DNA from: Lunularia cruciata
Taxonomy: Eukaryota > Streptophyta > Marchantiopsida > Lunulariales > Lunulariaceae
Assembly (NCBI GenBank): GCA_948567375.1
Contig: OX419757.1
Location: 52,142,001 to 52,206,000, forward strand
DNA length: 64,000 bases
Direction of reading: 5' to 3'
Of the stretch, positions 35,997 to 47,086 are shown in pieces. A program made the position numbers and the translations under genes. The stretch's first letter is position 1; the number at the start of each line of letters is the position of its first letter. The notes beneath the pieces were generated by a model. The model made no database searches. It was not told the DNA's origin and saw nothing but the letters and a program-made list of their open reading frames with translations.

Positions 35997-37680
35997 TGCA
36001 TTTTCTGCCTTGAAGACCAAATTGATAAAAGCTTTGATGATGGAGCACTTGGTTGGGAGCACATTTTTTATGTATATGTAGATACTTCTTTGATGGTAGT
36101 GGGAGAAATGTTAAGTCAAAAGGATGACAACAAGAAAGATTATCTTGCATATTGTCCCAATAGGCAATTATCCAATGTTGAGAGGAAGTATTCTACCATA
36201 GCAAGAGATGCATTAGGACTAGGATATGCTTGTAAGAAAGAAAAGATTTCACTATTTTTTAGATACACTATTTTTCTATGTAGCTCATTATTCATTGTAA
36301 CACTAGGTGAAAGTAGATCTGTTAGGAAGAATTGCATGGTGGATTCTACTTCTGCAAGAGTTTACCAAAATTTTCCAAGTAATAAATGATTGCATCATGA
36401 GAATGCAAACTTCCTATCTTGGTTGAAAACCAAAGACCAAAGATGAAGCTAGAGATTTAAATGATGATTTTCCAAAGAAATTTTTTTTATTTAGATATCT
36501 GCATCAAGAGGAATGTGTTATTTGGTAGAATATAAGCATCTTCACTTTACAATGTCCCAAAGGGATGAATCTTGAGCAAGAGTAGTATTCCTTCACAAGA
36601 TGGGCCCATACCAACTGGAGGGTAATGTCCTTTTCAAGATGGAAGGAGATGAAGCTCTTTAGTGTTGTTTAGAATTGTATGAAGTGGCAGGAGTGTTAGT
36701 CCTTACATGTCAAAGCTCTAAGAGTGCATTATGCTATGAAAAATATGGTGAAGAATATTGGACCAACATGTTATTTGTGGCCAACAATGTATTAGGATGT
36801 GTATGAAAAAATCAATAAGTGTGATACATATTTATAAACTAAAATACTCACTGCTTCTCAATGGCCATTGAGACCAATTTTTCCTTTAACACTATTTGAG
36901 AAATGGTGAATAGATTTTGTGGAACCAAGTCAACTTGTTACAAAGACCACTTGGAACATGTAAATTTTGGTTTACACTAAATATGTTATGAAGATGGTTG
37001 AAGTAGAGGCTGCTTAGAAGGATGATGTTGAACTTGTAGTCAAGTTTTTCTTTTGCAATGTTAGCTCATGCTATGGTTGTCCCTTAGAGTTGGTCAATAA
37101 TAAGGGAGTATATTTTTGAATACTCTAGTTGAAACACTCACTAAGTAATTTCAGGTTAAGCACTGGTAGACTACTCCCTATAACTCATTATTGAGAAGAT
37201 CATCATAGAGTAGACACCTTAATTCTTAACCTATGGACTTCATCCTATCCTGCTATTTGAGTTCAAAGTTCCTACTTATAGGATTTGTTCCCAAAATGCT
37301 TATCCCAAGAAGAGAGTCAAGATCTTTGGACACAACAATTGATGTTTCTTGAGGAGAATAGGAATGAATCTTACAAGCATATGATGAAGAATAAACTACA
37401 AAGAAAGGAGAAACATGATAAGGAGATGAAACCCATGGTTGTAGTAGAAGGAGACTTATTTTTGTTGCATGATAGTTGTAATAAGCTCTTCCACAAGAAA
37501 GTGAGATAGATGGGACCTTATAAGGTAGTACAAGTTTATAATAATGAATCCTTGTACTTTGCTGACTTGGAAGGAAATCTCATTGCTTCCCAAGTAAATG
37601 GTTAGTGTGTTTGACTATATTATGCTTAGGACCAAAGAAGAAAGTGGGGTCCTTATATTCCCAAGGTTTCTCACATTTGA
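35997..37680 (+). pseudogene. RNase H and integrase remnant of element D
   Basis: RNase H: GEMLSQKDDNKKDYLAYCPN (36,105), then RQLSNVERKYSTIARDALGL with YACKK. Integrase: ANNVLGCV and the CDT-type zinc region (36,780-36,830), FEKW-type core start (36,890; its Trp is now a stop), and a cluster reading LELVxxKG and then FLNTLVETLTK and FQVKHW (37,085-37,150). A long basic tail (NESYKHMMKNKLQRKEKHDK, 37,350) leads to the GPY/F module. This gene order and these words fit Tat/Athila-type Ty3. It has no chromodomain and many stops. Confidence 0.75.
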
Positions 37681-37691
37681 GGGGGAGGGTA
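37677..37691 (+). promoter_or_regulatory. Polypurine tract of element D
   Basis: TTGAGGGGGAGGGTA directly precedes TGTGATACCC, the likely 3' LTR start. A G-rich purine run of this kind primes plus-strand DNA synthesis in LTR elements. Confidence 0.7.
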
Positions 37692-38400
37692 TGTGATACC
37701 CACCTTTTTTGCAATAAATTGAAATTTTGTTCTTTCTTTCATTCTTTTGATGAAGATAAGGGCCATTGCACTTTCAACCATGTTTTTGTAACAAACTATG
37801 GTCTCAACACTCTAATGAGGTAGTGATGAGTTTTCCACTTGGTGCACAAGGCACCCCAAAATTATAGAGATTGGCCACAATCTGCTGATACCCATAGGCC
37901 ATCTAACAACCACCCAAAAAGAAACTATGATCTAAATATAGATGAGAATATAAAACAACCAAATAATGATACTCCATATGAGAAAGCACCTAAAATGAAA
38001 TTTTAAGCCCATTATCGTGGAAAATTTAGAGTCTCTTTTTGATGACACAATCAAATAAAAACAAAAACGTTGAAGCTCAATAGCTAAATACATGGCAATC
38101 AAATCATAAGTTGAGATCATAAAAAACATATTACCAGTAGAAATCAAAAAAATTGACAAGTACTAGAAGAACATGTGTGGGTTAGATGTAGCTATCTTGA
38201 ATAGCATCACCTTGGATACTAAATTTGGGGATGGAGCGGATGAGATGAATAAGAAGATACTTGCATCTTTCAATAAGAAATGCACTACCAATAATGGTTG
38301 AAAAGTAGTCAATTTCCAAGACTATCAAGAGCAATTGTAGAAGTCTAGATGAAGGTATTCCGCCCCAAGAAAACAACTTACCTAACTATCAATCAAGCCA
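37692..38400 (+). mobile_element. Probable 3' LTR of element D
   Basis: Begins TGTGATACCCACC right after the polypurine tract. No matching 5' LTR is visible in the window and the right end is not defined, so the extent is a guess based on where protein-like sequence begins near 38,400. Confidence 0.4.
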
Positions 38401-39820
38401 TTTGCTTTGAGTATGTATTTTAAAGAGAAGTAGTGAACTAGGCTTACATATTTTACTAGCAAGCATGATCAATGATCAAAGAATTGAAAGAAGACAAAGA
38501 AGTGACCTATTTAGCATCTTTTGGAAAGAAGAGAGAAGAAAGTTCTTAATTTACTTCTATTTTGAGTAATACTTAAATCCCAACGTGAAGGGAGAGCCAT
38601 AGCCCAAATCTACCAAGAGTAGGATGAGGAGTTTTAAGGAGATAGTGAGGTTTTTGAATGTAGAGGAGATTGGAGTCACAACAACAAAGAGGAAGAGATA
38701 GATAGCAATAAAGTCTCCAAAACCTACAAAACAAGCAAGGGTGAATCCTCAAGTGGTGGATATTTCTTCATAAGAAGATGAAGCCAAAGATGTGAGCAAG
38801 GAGGAAGAAGCAAAGGAAGAGGAACTTACCTTGCAGAAAACTAAAACTAACTTGGGAGAAAGAACTAGTATGCAAATGTGGAATCAATGCTGCAAGATGA
38901 AGTACAAGTTGTAAAAAAAAAGATGGTGGGCTTGAAGACCAAGAAGATCTTTAGCCTGAATAACTTGCAATATTTTGCATAAATGGAGCCAAATATTGGA
39001 GACCAAGGAGAGAAAGAGATGCAAGTAGAGATAGAGAAGGAAGAGAGAAGGTACACCACAAAGATCACAAGATGTGCACCAAACTTCAATGAGCCCCAAT
39101 TCTTGTTGGGCCAGATTTTGTAATTAACATGGTGGAGCTCATCCTAAGATTCTTGTAGATTATCCTTACCTAGTATCAAGAGGTTTGGCTGGATATGAAG
39201 GACTTCATTTTTCAAGTAAGGAGATTGCACAAGAAAAAATATACTATGAAGGTAACGCAAGACAAATGAAAGGAAGACCTTGAGAAGGGCATAAATTTAT
39301 ACAAGGGGGAATGCATGAAGGTGAACACTTTGATGCAAGAAAACTACAAAATTAGTTGCTTGTTGTTGACCATAAGAACTTTGCAGAGGACATCCAAAGA
39401 CTACAAGGAGACATAAGTGCTTTTTGGCTCAAGAGCAAGCAACAATAGCAAACCAATGAAGAAGGTTGTGAAGGAAGGAAGTAGAAGTGGTAAGTTTCTA
39501 AGGAGAGTTGAAGGGAGAGAAGGTAAAGATTGTTACCTAAGACTTGCAAATGGCTAGATATAAGAAGAAATTAGCAGTTAATTTAGAATCCCCACAAGAA
39601 GAGCTAAAGAAGGAGAAAGAAGATAAAGCAACAATCAAGGCCAAAATGATAGATGACATCACCATCAAAGTGCAAGGAGCCTGCAAATATTCAAAAGAAG
39701 ATATTATCAAGATGACTAAGAATATGGAAGATCTTTGGGATCAATAGGTATCTATAGCCAAAGATGCCATTCAAGGCCAAGTGATGAAGACCAAGTTACA
39801 TGAGCTATAGTTATAAGTAT
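38401..39820 (+). pseudogene. Coiled-coil ORF, copy 2 (paired with 23,498-24,400)
   Basis: More complete than copy 1. An N-terminal part (38,440-38,870) has LLASMINDQ-like and acidic EDEAKDVSKEEEAKEEELTL sequence. From 38,918 it is collinear with copy 1: KTKKIF, an NFNEPQFLLGQ segment (39,090), the coiled coil, MARYKKKLAVNLESPQEEL (39,550) and MTKNMEDLWDQ (39,711). Stops remain. It ends at GAAGACCAAGTTACATGAGC where element A's LTR begins at 39,821, whereas copy 1 continues past this point. Function is unknown; it may be a structural or accessory ORF of element D, since it follows D's 3' LTR. Confidence 0.6.
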
Positions 39821-40510
39821 TGTGAGCTGGCTTGTCTCTCATTTAGGGATGAACCTCTAATAGCTATTAATATTCACACTTGGACTAAGAAGGCAAAGAA
39901 CCCCAACTCCATCACACTCCTCCAAGGCTAGTACTCCAAGGCACCTCCAAGACTAAACATATTGCTCAATAGAGAACTCAATGACAAAGGGATAGTTGCA
40001 AATGAAAGAATGATGAGTACCTTCTCACCTTAGCTCATATACTTGTGAAAAATTTATGCACCAAAGTTGCTGATTATTGGAGTAACTCAAATTACTAGGC
40101 TAAAAGTCAAATAAAATAGAAAAGTCTAAAGGAATATCCTAACATATGGGAATAATTCCATGGGTAAGTGATGTTATCTTCACCTACCAACTAAGTCAAG
40201 AGTTTCTTCACATAAGCTATCCTTAGACTATAGAAAAGTCTGCACCAACAAGGCTTTGTAGACCCAAGAGTTCTCAACTCTTTCCTCAATGTCAAATAAC
40301 TAAGATAATATCAAGTCAATACTATAGAAGACAAGGTAGTGATTTTCAATCTTTTCCTTTCTTCTAGAATAGGGTCACTTTTATCTTAGCTAGGACTAAC
40401 TCTAGCTAATTAGAAGCTTATCAAAATTCCATATAAATAATATTTCTCCACTACTTGCAATATGAAACTTAATATCCCTATAGAGCATAGATACATCAAT
40501 AGTTGCTACA
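39821..40510 (-). mobile_element. 3' LTR of element A (minus)
   Basis: On the plus strand it runs TGTGAGCTGG to GTTGCTACA, the reverse complement of a TGTAGCAAC...CTCACA LTR. It aligns along its length with the plus-oriented LTR at 35,313, for example the ATTAGAGGTTCATCCC and CTTGGAGGAGTGTGATG words. It interrupts the coiled-coil ORF. On its inner side (40,511) a purine-rich stretch on the minus strand (GTAGGAGAGTAAA) could be the polypurine tract. Confidence 0.8.
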
Positions 40511-41229
40511 TTTACTCTCCTACTAAGATTTCACTACATCCTTGGAGTGAAGGTCCCTTTACCTTCTATGATAAAACTTCAATTTATCATGTTTAATCCT
40601 ATCAAAGTATCTTCCTCCAAACTCCTTGAGATCATAGGTGTAATTACCCCACACCTTCTCCACTATGAACTTCTTTTGCACACTCTTGAAACAAATGGAA
40701 TAAAAAAATTTATCCAATCCCCTTCCTTGAAAGGCTCCACCTTCTTCTTGCCTTGCTCTTGTCATAGCTATCCTTTTGTTTCCTTTGGGCTTGCTCCACT
40801 TCAACCATAGCAATTGCTCTTCACTCCTCCAATTCCAAAAGTTGCTTCTTCTTTAACTTCTCTACATTACCTCCTTGTGCCTTCTTCAATTTCCTATGAA
40901 TGCAAGATTAAAGTGAATAGGTAAAGTAGAATCAATACCGTATACCATATGAAATACCTAGTAGACATCTTCATGGTTGTCTTATAGTCTCACAAAACTA
41001 CATGAATCCTCTTGTCCAAATGATGTTTTGCCCCCTTTATTTTTTCATTTTTGGCCAACATCATGCACAAGGTTTGATTGGTTCTCTACCAAGGCATTGG
41101 AGTTTGACTTATAGGAGGTAGTCACTCTATGTGTGATAGAGAAATATTGTAGCATAATTGTAATGATATTTCCTATAAACTCTCTCTCTCTCTCTTTATC
41201 AAAAACCAACTCCAAAGAGCACCCAAACC

Positions 41230-41770
41230 TAGTGATGATATGTTCAGAAAGAAATTATCAACTTCATCTTTATTCTTGTCTCTCAATGGTCTAGCCTCAA
41301 CCCACTTGGTAAGGTAATCAATAATTACCAGAATATACAAATCATTCCTTAGGGTACTATTGAAAGGACCTATAAAGTCAGTTCCTCACTTTTCAAAAGG
41401 TCCTACCAATAGAATTGATCTAAGAGGTGGAATAGAGGTAGACTTCCTAACAAAAACTTGACAAATATTATGGGTTTTGCAATAATCAAGATAATCTTTG
41501 AAATTTCCCCTCCAATGGTAACCTGTATCTAGAATGTTGAAAGTGGTCACCTTTACTACAAAGTGACCCTCATATACCAAACCATCATGAAACACCTTCA
41601 TAAGTAGGATAGAATCCTCCTTACCCAATGTTCTTTGAAGTAGACCATTTGCTCCTTGAATCAAAAAGAATATTCTCCACCATTTTGTAAGATCTAGATC
41701 TTGTTGCAAGGGCTTTCCTCTCCCTAGCATACATCCCATCAAGATAGGTACCTCTTGTAACAATCTCTTT
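41230..41770 (-). pseudogene. Integrase of element A
   Basis: The frame 41,763-41,386 holds the zinc-binding part (YEGHFVVKVTTFNILDTGYH, then YCKTHNICQ), a His-His-Cys-Cys-type arrangement with changed residues. The core follows with PFEK, a stop in place of Trp, then GTDFIGPF with the first catalytic Asp and an IIDYLTKWVEARPLR segment (about 41,370-41,285). The later core motifs lie in decayed sequence to 41,230. Confidence 0.75.
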
Positions 41771-41899
41771 GTACTCCATTGGAACCTCTTGAGTGATTGA
41801 GATTGTCATGAGCTCTTCATTTGGGAAAGAATCATCCACTAGCTCAACTCCATCATGATCATAGATGCTAGATAATAAATCAGTATTTTAGTGTTTCTT

Positions 41900-42960
41900 C
41901 CTTGGCCTATCTATCCTCACTAGTGGAATCACACTTAAACAAGAGTATCATCCACCTTGCTAGTTATCTTTCCACATTAGGCTTGTTGAAGATTTCTTCA
42001 AAGCATTGCAATTCATGACAATGGTGGCCTTCCCTCCAATCAAGTAGTGTCAAAACTTCTTGAGACCAAAAATTACTACCAACCATTCCCTTTGTGATTG
42101 AATAGTGTTCTCTATTGAGACCATCTCTTTACTAGCATAAGCTATTAGATGATCATGCCCATCTTGGGTTAATTGACTATGAGTGCATCCTATAGTTACA
42201 TTGGAAGCATCAATGTAGAGGATAAAAGGCTTACTCCAATCAGATTTAGCAAAAAATTGGAGCCGTAATAAGGGATTGCTTGAGCTCCTCAAAAGCTTTG
42301 AAAGCCTCTTTGCCCTCCTAAATCACTATGTATTTTACACCGTTCTTCATGTAAATAGTCAATGCATAAGCATTTTTGGGAAAGGAGAAGATGAAACTCC
42401 TATAGTACACAACCATATCCAAGAATAGATGTAACTTGGTCTAAGCTTGAAGTGAATGGAAGTTGTGAGATTTTCCCCACCTTTTCAAGATCCATTGCTA
42501 TTACATCCTTAGAAATGATATACTTCAAAAGTAGACTTTTTTCACAACAAAGGAGGCACTTCTTTGGATCAAGTGATGCATTTGCTTCATCCAAGCCTTG
42601 AAAAACTTTGATCAAGTGCTCAAAATGCTCTTCTTTGCTCCCATGGATATAAAATTCATCAAAGAAATCTCTCACAAATTTCCCCATGAAAGGTTCAAAC
42701 ACCTTATTCATGAACTATTGAAATTTGGTTGGAGCATTACAAAGCCCAAAAGGCATGATCTTGAAAGCATAAGTTCCAAAAGGTGTGGTGAATGTAGTGA
42801 GTTGTTGATGCTTTAGTGCAATCTTTATTTGGTTGTAGCCACTATAACCATCTCCAAAACTGTACCTCTCATGACTTGCAACCTCCTCCAAGATCTCATC
42901 AATGAATGGCAAGTGGTAGTAGTCATTATTGGTAACAACATTAAGCTTCTTGTAATCAAC
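41900..42960 (-). pseudogene. RT and RNase H of element A
   Basis: RT fingers/palm: FIDEILEEVASHERYSFGDG, then GYSGYNQI (42,912-42,820) and FKIMPFGLCNAPTKFQ. The catalytic loop is RDFFDEFYIHG (42,660), where the usual V-D-D is FDE, so the second Asp is lost. SLDPKKCLLC follows. RNase H: KPFILYIDASNVTIG (first Asp present), LIAYASKEM, then a short connector. The protein would copy element RNA into DNA; this copy is dead. Confidence 0.8.
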
Positions 42961-43665
42961 ACATACTCAAAGCTTATCATTCTTTTTCTTCCAAATCACA
43001 ATTAGAGACACCCATTTTGAATTCTCCATCTTAAAAATTAAACTCAACTTCCTAGAGCTTATCAATCTCCTCCTTCAAAACCAAAGTTGTTAAAGAGCTA
43101 ATGCAATTTTTCTTTTGGTGGACTTATCTTACATGTGACTCCACCTCTATTTGATGCTCCTCCAAAGTGACTTCCTTGAGATCCTTGTTAATAAAAAGAA
43201 ACACATGGATAACATATAAAAAATCTCCTCAAATTTTACCTTCTCCTCCTTGGTAACATTAGACCATACTTGAGGGTAGATAGTCTCCTCTCTAGCTCCT
43301 CTAGTGTTAGTGTTGATTTCTCAAAGTCCTTCCAAACTTCTAGCTTAGGCACAAAGTCCATAGCACACGGGAGATGCACATTTGAATCATATTCAAATTC
43401 ATCCTCATTTGAAGAGGTCTTTTCTTCCATGCGGGTGTACACACCTAAAGCTGCTTCTTTTGAATTTGGTTCTCAATAATCAAAAGATGGTGTATCTAAA
43501 TTTGAGATATGGTTGGTATCAATTATTGGAATTGTAATGATTTCATGGTCTAATTCCCAAATAGCATTTGTGCCATCAATCTATTATTTGAGCTGCTCCT
43601 AACCATAGCCTTCCAAGTAGCAAACCATATCTTGAATCCTTCAAGAATTGGAAATTCATGAGATT

Positions 43666-44106
43666 TTAAACTTTGATGATCAATACTACCACCTTGTCCA
43701 TCATATTCATAGATTGAACTTGTTGCTTGTTTGCCATGCTCACTATATATGTTGAAGATCTAGAGGATATCATACCCAACTTCTTCATAAACTTCTTTGA
43801 CATAGCATTCACCATAGATCTTTCATCAATAAGTGCATCCTTGATATTGTGACCATTCATCCTTGCATCAATCTTATAGGCATATTCAAGCCAAGACTCC
43901 CATGGTGTTTGTGTTATATCCACCACTCCCATTGATACCAGAGCCTTTGCTTTCTTCTTCCTCTTGCTCCTTGTAAAAATCAAACCACCTCTTAGTTCCT
44001 TTGTCAATGTAGGATTTAAAGCAATCAATTCACCCATTGTGATGTTTACCTTGTGACTACTAACATCCTCCTCCATATTGTAGCCCCATTGTTGCTTTGA
44101 GATCAA
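43666..44106 (-). pseudogene. Protease region of element A
   Basis: An open frame of 146 codons. Basic linker (FTRSKRKKKAKALVSMGVV), then YKIDARMNGHNIKDALIDER and SMVNAMSKKF with LGM: this is the pepsin-like retroviral-type protease of Tat/Athila elements, where the active site is normally A-L-I-D-x-G-S-x-V-N. Here Asp is kept, but the Gly is replaced (D-E-R-S). Confidence 0.75.
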
Positions 44107-44351
44107 GAAATAATCATCCCCAACTTCTTCCTTGGAGTCTTTGTTGATGGTGTTGAATTAGTAGTGTGAGTACTCCTTATGGACATTGGATTATTCTTGC
44201 TAGGAGTGAATGCTTGAGAAGAATAAATATCATCTACAAAATGGGCTCTCTTTTCTCCTTGTGCCAAAAATCCAAGTTAAGACCTTTGGAGTTTGAGCAT
44301 TCTCACTTCTTATATTTGCTCTCTACCCCATCTATGGATTTTATCTATAAT

Positions 44352-44651
44352 CTATAATATAAGAGAACCCCCAAGAGAAACACATAAGAAGAAACAAAAA
44401 TTTTCACACTCGAACTCCGATGCCCCAAAGAAGCACTTTGTCTTTCTTATATAGCATAGAGGATTCTCTTAAAGGAAGCTCCACCTTTGGATCAGATATA
44501 TGGATTTGTGACAAGTTAGTGAGCTTTAACCTTGGATTAGGTGTATGCATGGGTGACATGTCAATTCTAGTCCTATCTAGTTTGTCAAACAAGTTTTGAC
44601 CACTAGAAGGAATAATCCTTTAAGACTCTCATAGTCACATGGGTGAGGTAC
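44352..44651 (-). mobile_element. 3' LTR of element B, left part
   Basis: Reverse complement of the 3' half of a B/C-type LTR: CACTCGAACTCCGATGCCCC (44,407), CTTATATAGCATAGAGGATTC (TATA region), AAGGAAGCTCCACC and GGGTGACATGTC. It ends GTGAGGTAC at 44,651, where element C is inserted, and continues at 51,268 as GGTATCATTGGAAAGC. The intact sequence can be seen in the related solo LTR at 27,811 (AAGGTACCATTGGAAAGC). The outer left end near 44,352 is approximate. Confidence 0.85.
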
Positions 44652-45394
44652 TGTAATACCAAGGGTTAGCCATATGATCTAGATGTGAAATTCGGTTTGG
44701 TAACATCTAGAATGATGTTATACATGATGGTTGAAATAGATCAGATAGAAGTATCACCAAAAGAGTACTTCTACTAATAAGGCAGAAACCAAAATAGACT
44801 TGAGAACCTTAGAACCAATAGCTAGACATATGATTTAAAGTTGAGAATTGGTTTGGTAACATCTGGAATGATGTTACACATGATGGACTAAACATATCAG
44901 AAAGAGGTATCACCAAAAGGGGACTTCTACTAATAGAGTAGGAACCGACATATGCCTGAAATCTTTGAAGGCAATTTCGGAGGCCTAAACGGATGAATTA
45001 GGCCTCGAAAATGTGCAGATTCCCCCTCCCCCCAATGGAAGAAAGGCTATCCTTCCCTCCCCCTTGGTTTGTCTCATCGAGAGCTTTCCAACGGTACCTT
45101 ACTCATGTGATTCTGAGATTCCTATAGGAAGATTCCCTAAAAGATTCCCTCCGGTCAAAGCTTGTTTGACCAACCAGATAGGACCTAGACCAGACAAGTC
45201 ACCCATCCAAGTAAGTAATCCAAGGGTGGAGCTTGCTGACATGTCACCTATCTGTGTCCCTAATCCTATGGTGGAGCTTCCTTGGAGGAGATCCTCTTTG
45301 TCTATATAATAAAGAGAAGGTGCTTCCTTGGGGCATCGAATGTTTGAGTGTGCAATCTGTGTTTTCTCTCTTCTCTTGTCCTTGGAGTATTACA
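44652..45394 (+). mobile_element. 5' LTR of element C
   Basis: TGTAATACC to TATTACA, 743 bp. It contains an internal ~156-bp tandem duplication (GTAACATCTAGAATGATG near 44,700 and GTAACATCTGGAATGATG near 44,856). TATATAAT (45,303-45,310) is the likely TATA box, overlapping an AATAAA (45,308-45,313). The C/T-rich CTCTCTTCTCTTGTCC lies close to the 3' end. Confidence 0.95.
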
Positions 45395-45395
45395 A

Positions 45396-45407
45396 TGGTA
45401 TCAGAGC
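45396..45407 (+). promoter_or_regulatory. tRNA-iMet primer binding site of element C
   Basis: TGGTATCAGAGC lies 1 bp after the LTR. It is the exact complement of the 3' end of plant initiator tRNA-Met and is used to prime minus-strand DNA synthesis. Confidence 0.95.
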
Positions 45408-45534
45408 GAGTGTTCTAGTCCAAGAGAGTGGATCACCCCTCTTGGAATAGCACGAACTACTAAAACTGAGTAATTTGAGGTGGAGAACATAGAGTAATTG
45501 CTAGACTTAGGAAGGACTTTAGAGAGCGGATGGG

Positions 45535-47086
45535 ATGGATGCACCGGGGGGACAATTTCCCGCACCTAGCTTTCCATTCTCAAACCCATTCCACATCAAG
45601 GTTATATACATTGAGCGTGAGCAAATGAGAGTGTTGCTAGTTTATCACTTTGGTGCGGAATTCATGGACAGAGTGATGAACTCACCAAACCCGGTGATTC
45701 TACCTATGGTGATATATGATAGAGAGTGGGATTTGACGATCTACATTCTATTATGATAATATGGATATGAATGTCCCAAATCTTCTCCCTTTCAACACTC
45801 AAGTAGAAATTCGTTAAGTAGTGAGGCTGAAATTGATGTTTAGAGATTTTGTGGTTAGGAATTTTGGTGAGGAGTATTATCAACGAGTGATAGCTTCTAA
45901 GGTCTCAATGGTAGTTCCGATAGTTCGTGCGCCTTCCAGAGTGATTATATTGACTCTGTATTGAAGTAGACGTTAGCAATTGGGTGTTGTAGGAACTATG
46001 GATCCGCAGTTGCAAGAGCTGGTGCAAGGAATGCAAGGGATGTTGAATGAATTTCGAGAGATTAAGATGACCATGGAGACATTGCAAAGTCAAGTGCAGA
46101 TCCTCAGGAACAATCATTCCATGCAAGAAGAAGAGTTGTCTCAAAACCCAGTACCTGCAACTGAAGTACTTGGAGAGGCACTCGTGCCTACAAACCCTAT
46201 CAACGATGAAGCCACATTGCTACTCCGGATGAAGAAGACCTACAACATCGAGCCTTACAAGGGGCAGCGTACGATGGGAGTAGTGGAGAATTGGATCTCG
46301 AGAATGAATTGATATTTTTGATTGTTCTCAACAGAGATCACAGAGCATGCTGCAGGCGTGTTTGCATGTGGGTACTTGACCGATAAAGCCCTCACATGGT
46401 ATGATGCTTGGGAACGATCCATGCTGGCAGAGAGAAAGGAGGTCACATGGACAGCAATGCAAGAAGGATTGCTCAAGAATTTCCAATCGGTGGATTCTGT
46501 GCAGATGGCTCGAACCCGACTATGGGGATTGAGACAGAAGAATAGCGTACAAGAGTATGTGGAGGCATTTCTGGATCTACAAGTTGCAATTACCGACATG
46601 AGTCCAGTAGAGGCTCTCGACAATTTCAAACAAGGGTTGAAAGAGCGGATTCGCCAAGAAGTCATGGTGCAAAACCCTCACACGGCATTTGAAGCTATTG
46701 CTTGTGCGCAGAGAATAGCCGGAGCATTAGGTGGAGGTGAAGGAGTAGTTCCACCTCAACATTATTGGGCAGAAATGCCACACATGGGTGGACCAGTACC
46801 GATGGAATTGGGCAACCTTTGATTCTGGGATCGAGGAGCACGGCCGCTTCAAGGAGAGCGGGGACGGGTAGAAGAACAAAGAGATGGAGTCCCACAAGGA
46901 GAAGAGACTCGAGGAGAACAACGCCGTTGTTACAATTGTGGCCGTATTGGGCACATATCTACTAATTGTCGCACTCTTTTCCCTAGAGGCCCTCGGCCTT
47001 CGTACAGGCAATCTTTGAACAACATGGAGAGGCACATTGAAGAAGAGGAGGTGGAAACTACTTCGGAAAACGAAGATCGCCAGTAA
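45535..47086 (+). pseudogene. gag of element C
   Basis: Starts at ATG 45,535 (MDAPGGQFPAPSFPF), shifts frame near 45,755, then is open with stops in frame 2 to TAA 47,084. Main body: a coiled-coil start LQELVQGMQGMLNEFREIKM (45,998), the gag core ACGYLTDKALTWYDAWER (46,364) with LKNFQ and LKERIRQEVMV, and the zinc knuckle CYNCGRIGHISTNC (46,930-46,971). In-frame TGA codons occur at 46,310, 46,319 and 46,820; the same three positions are TGA in element B. The product forms the particle core and binds RNA. Confidence 0.9.

Larger units (their letters stand above)
40511..44351 (-). mobile_element. Element A interior: Tat/Athila-like Ty3 pol (minus)
   Basis: Minus-strand gene order from right to left: gag end/protease (44,106-43,666), RT (42,960-42,400), RNase H (42,292-41,900), integrase (41,770-41,230) and a C-terminal basic tail with KVWGNYTYDLKEFGG (40,640). 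The RT words GYSGYNQI and FKIMPFGLCNAP are typical of the Tat/Athila branch. The 5' side is cut near 44,352 by element B, and no continuation of gag or a 5' LTR was recognised beyond 56,353. Confidence 0.8.

Noticed and set aside
41178-41200. CT microsatellite (TCTCTCTCTC) as a functional GAGA site
   Set aside because: Short dinucleotide run inside a dead integrase gene; nothing supports a regulatory role.
46255-46665. 136-codon minus-strand frame in element C
   Set aside because: Shadow of gag on the plus strand, which has family motifs and a zinc knuckle.
46310-46822. A variant genetic code or selenocysteine at the shared UGA codons
   Set aside because: TAG and TAA stops also occur in pol and no insertion element is visible. 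Parallel decay or an already defective parent is simpler; left open only as a testable idea.
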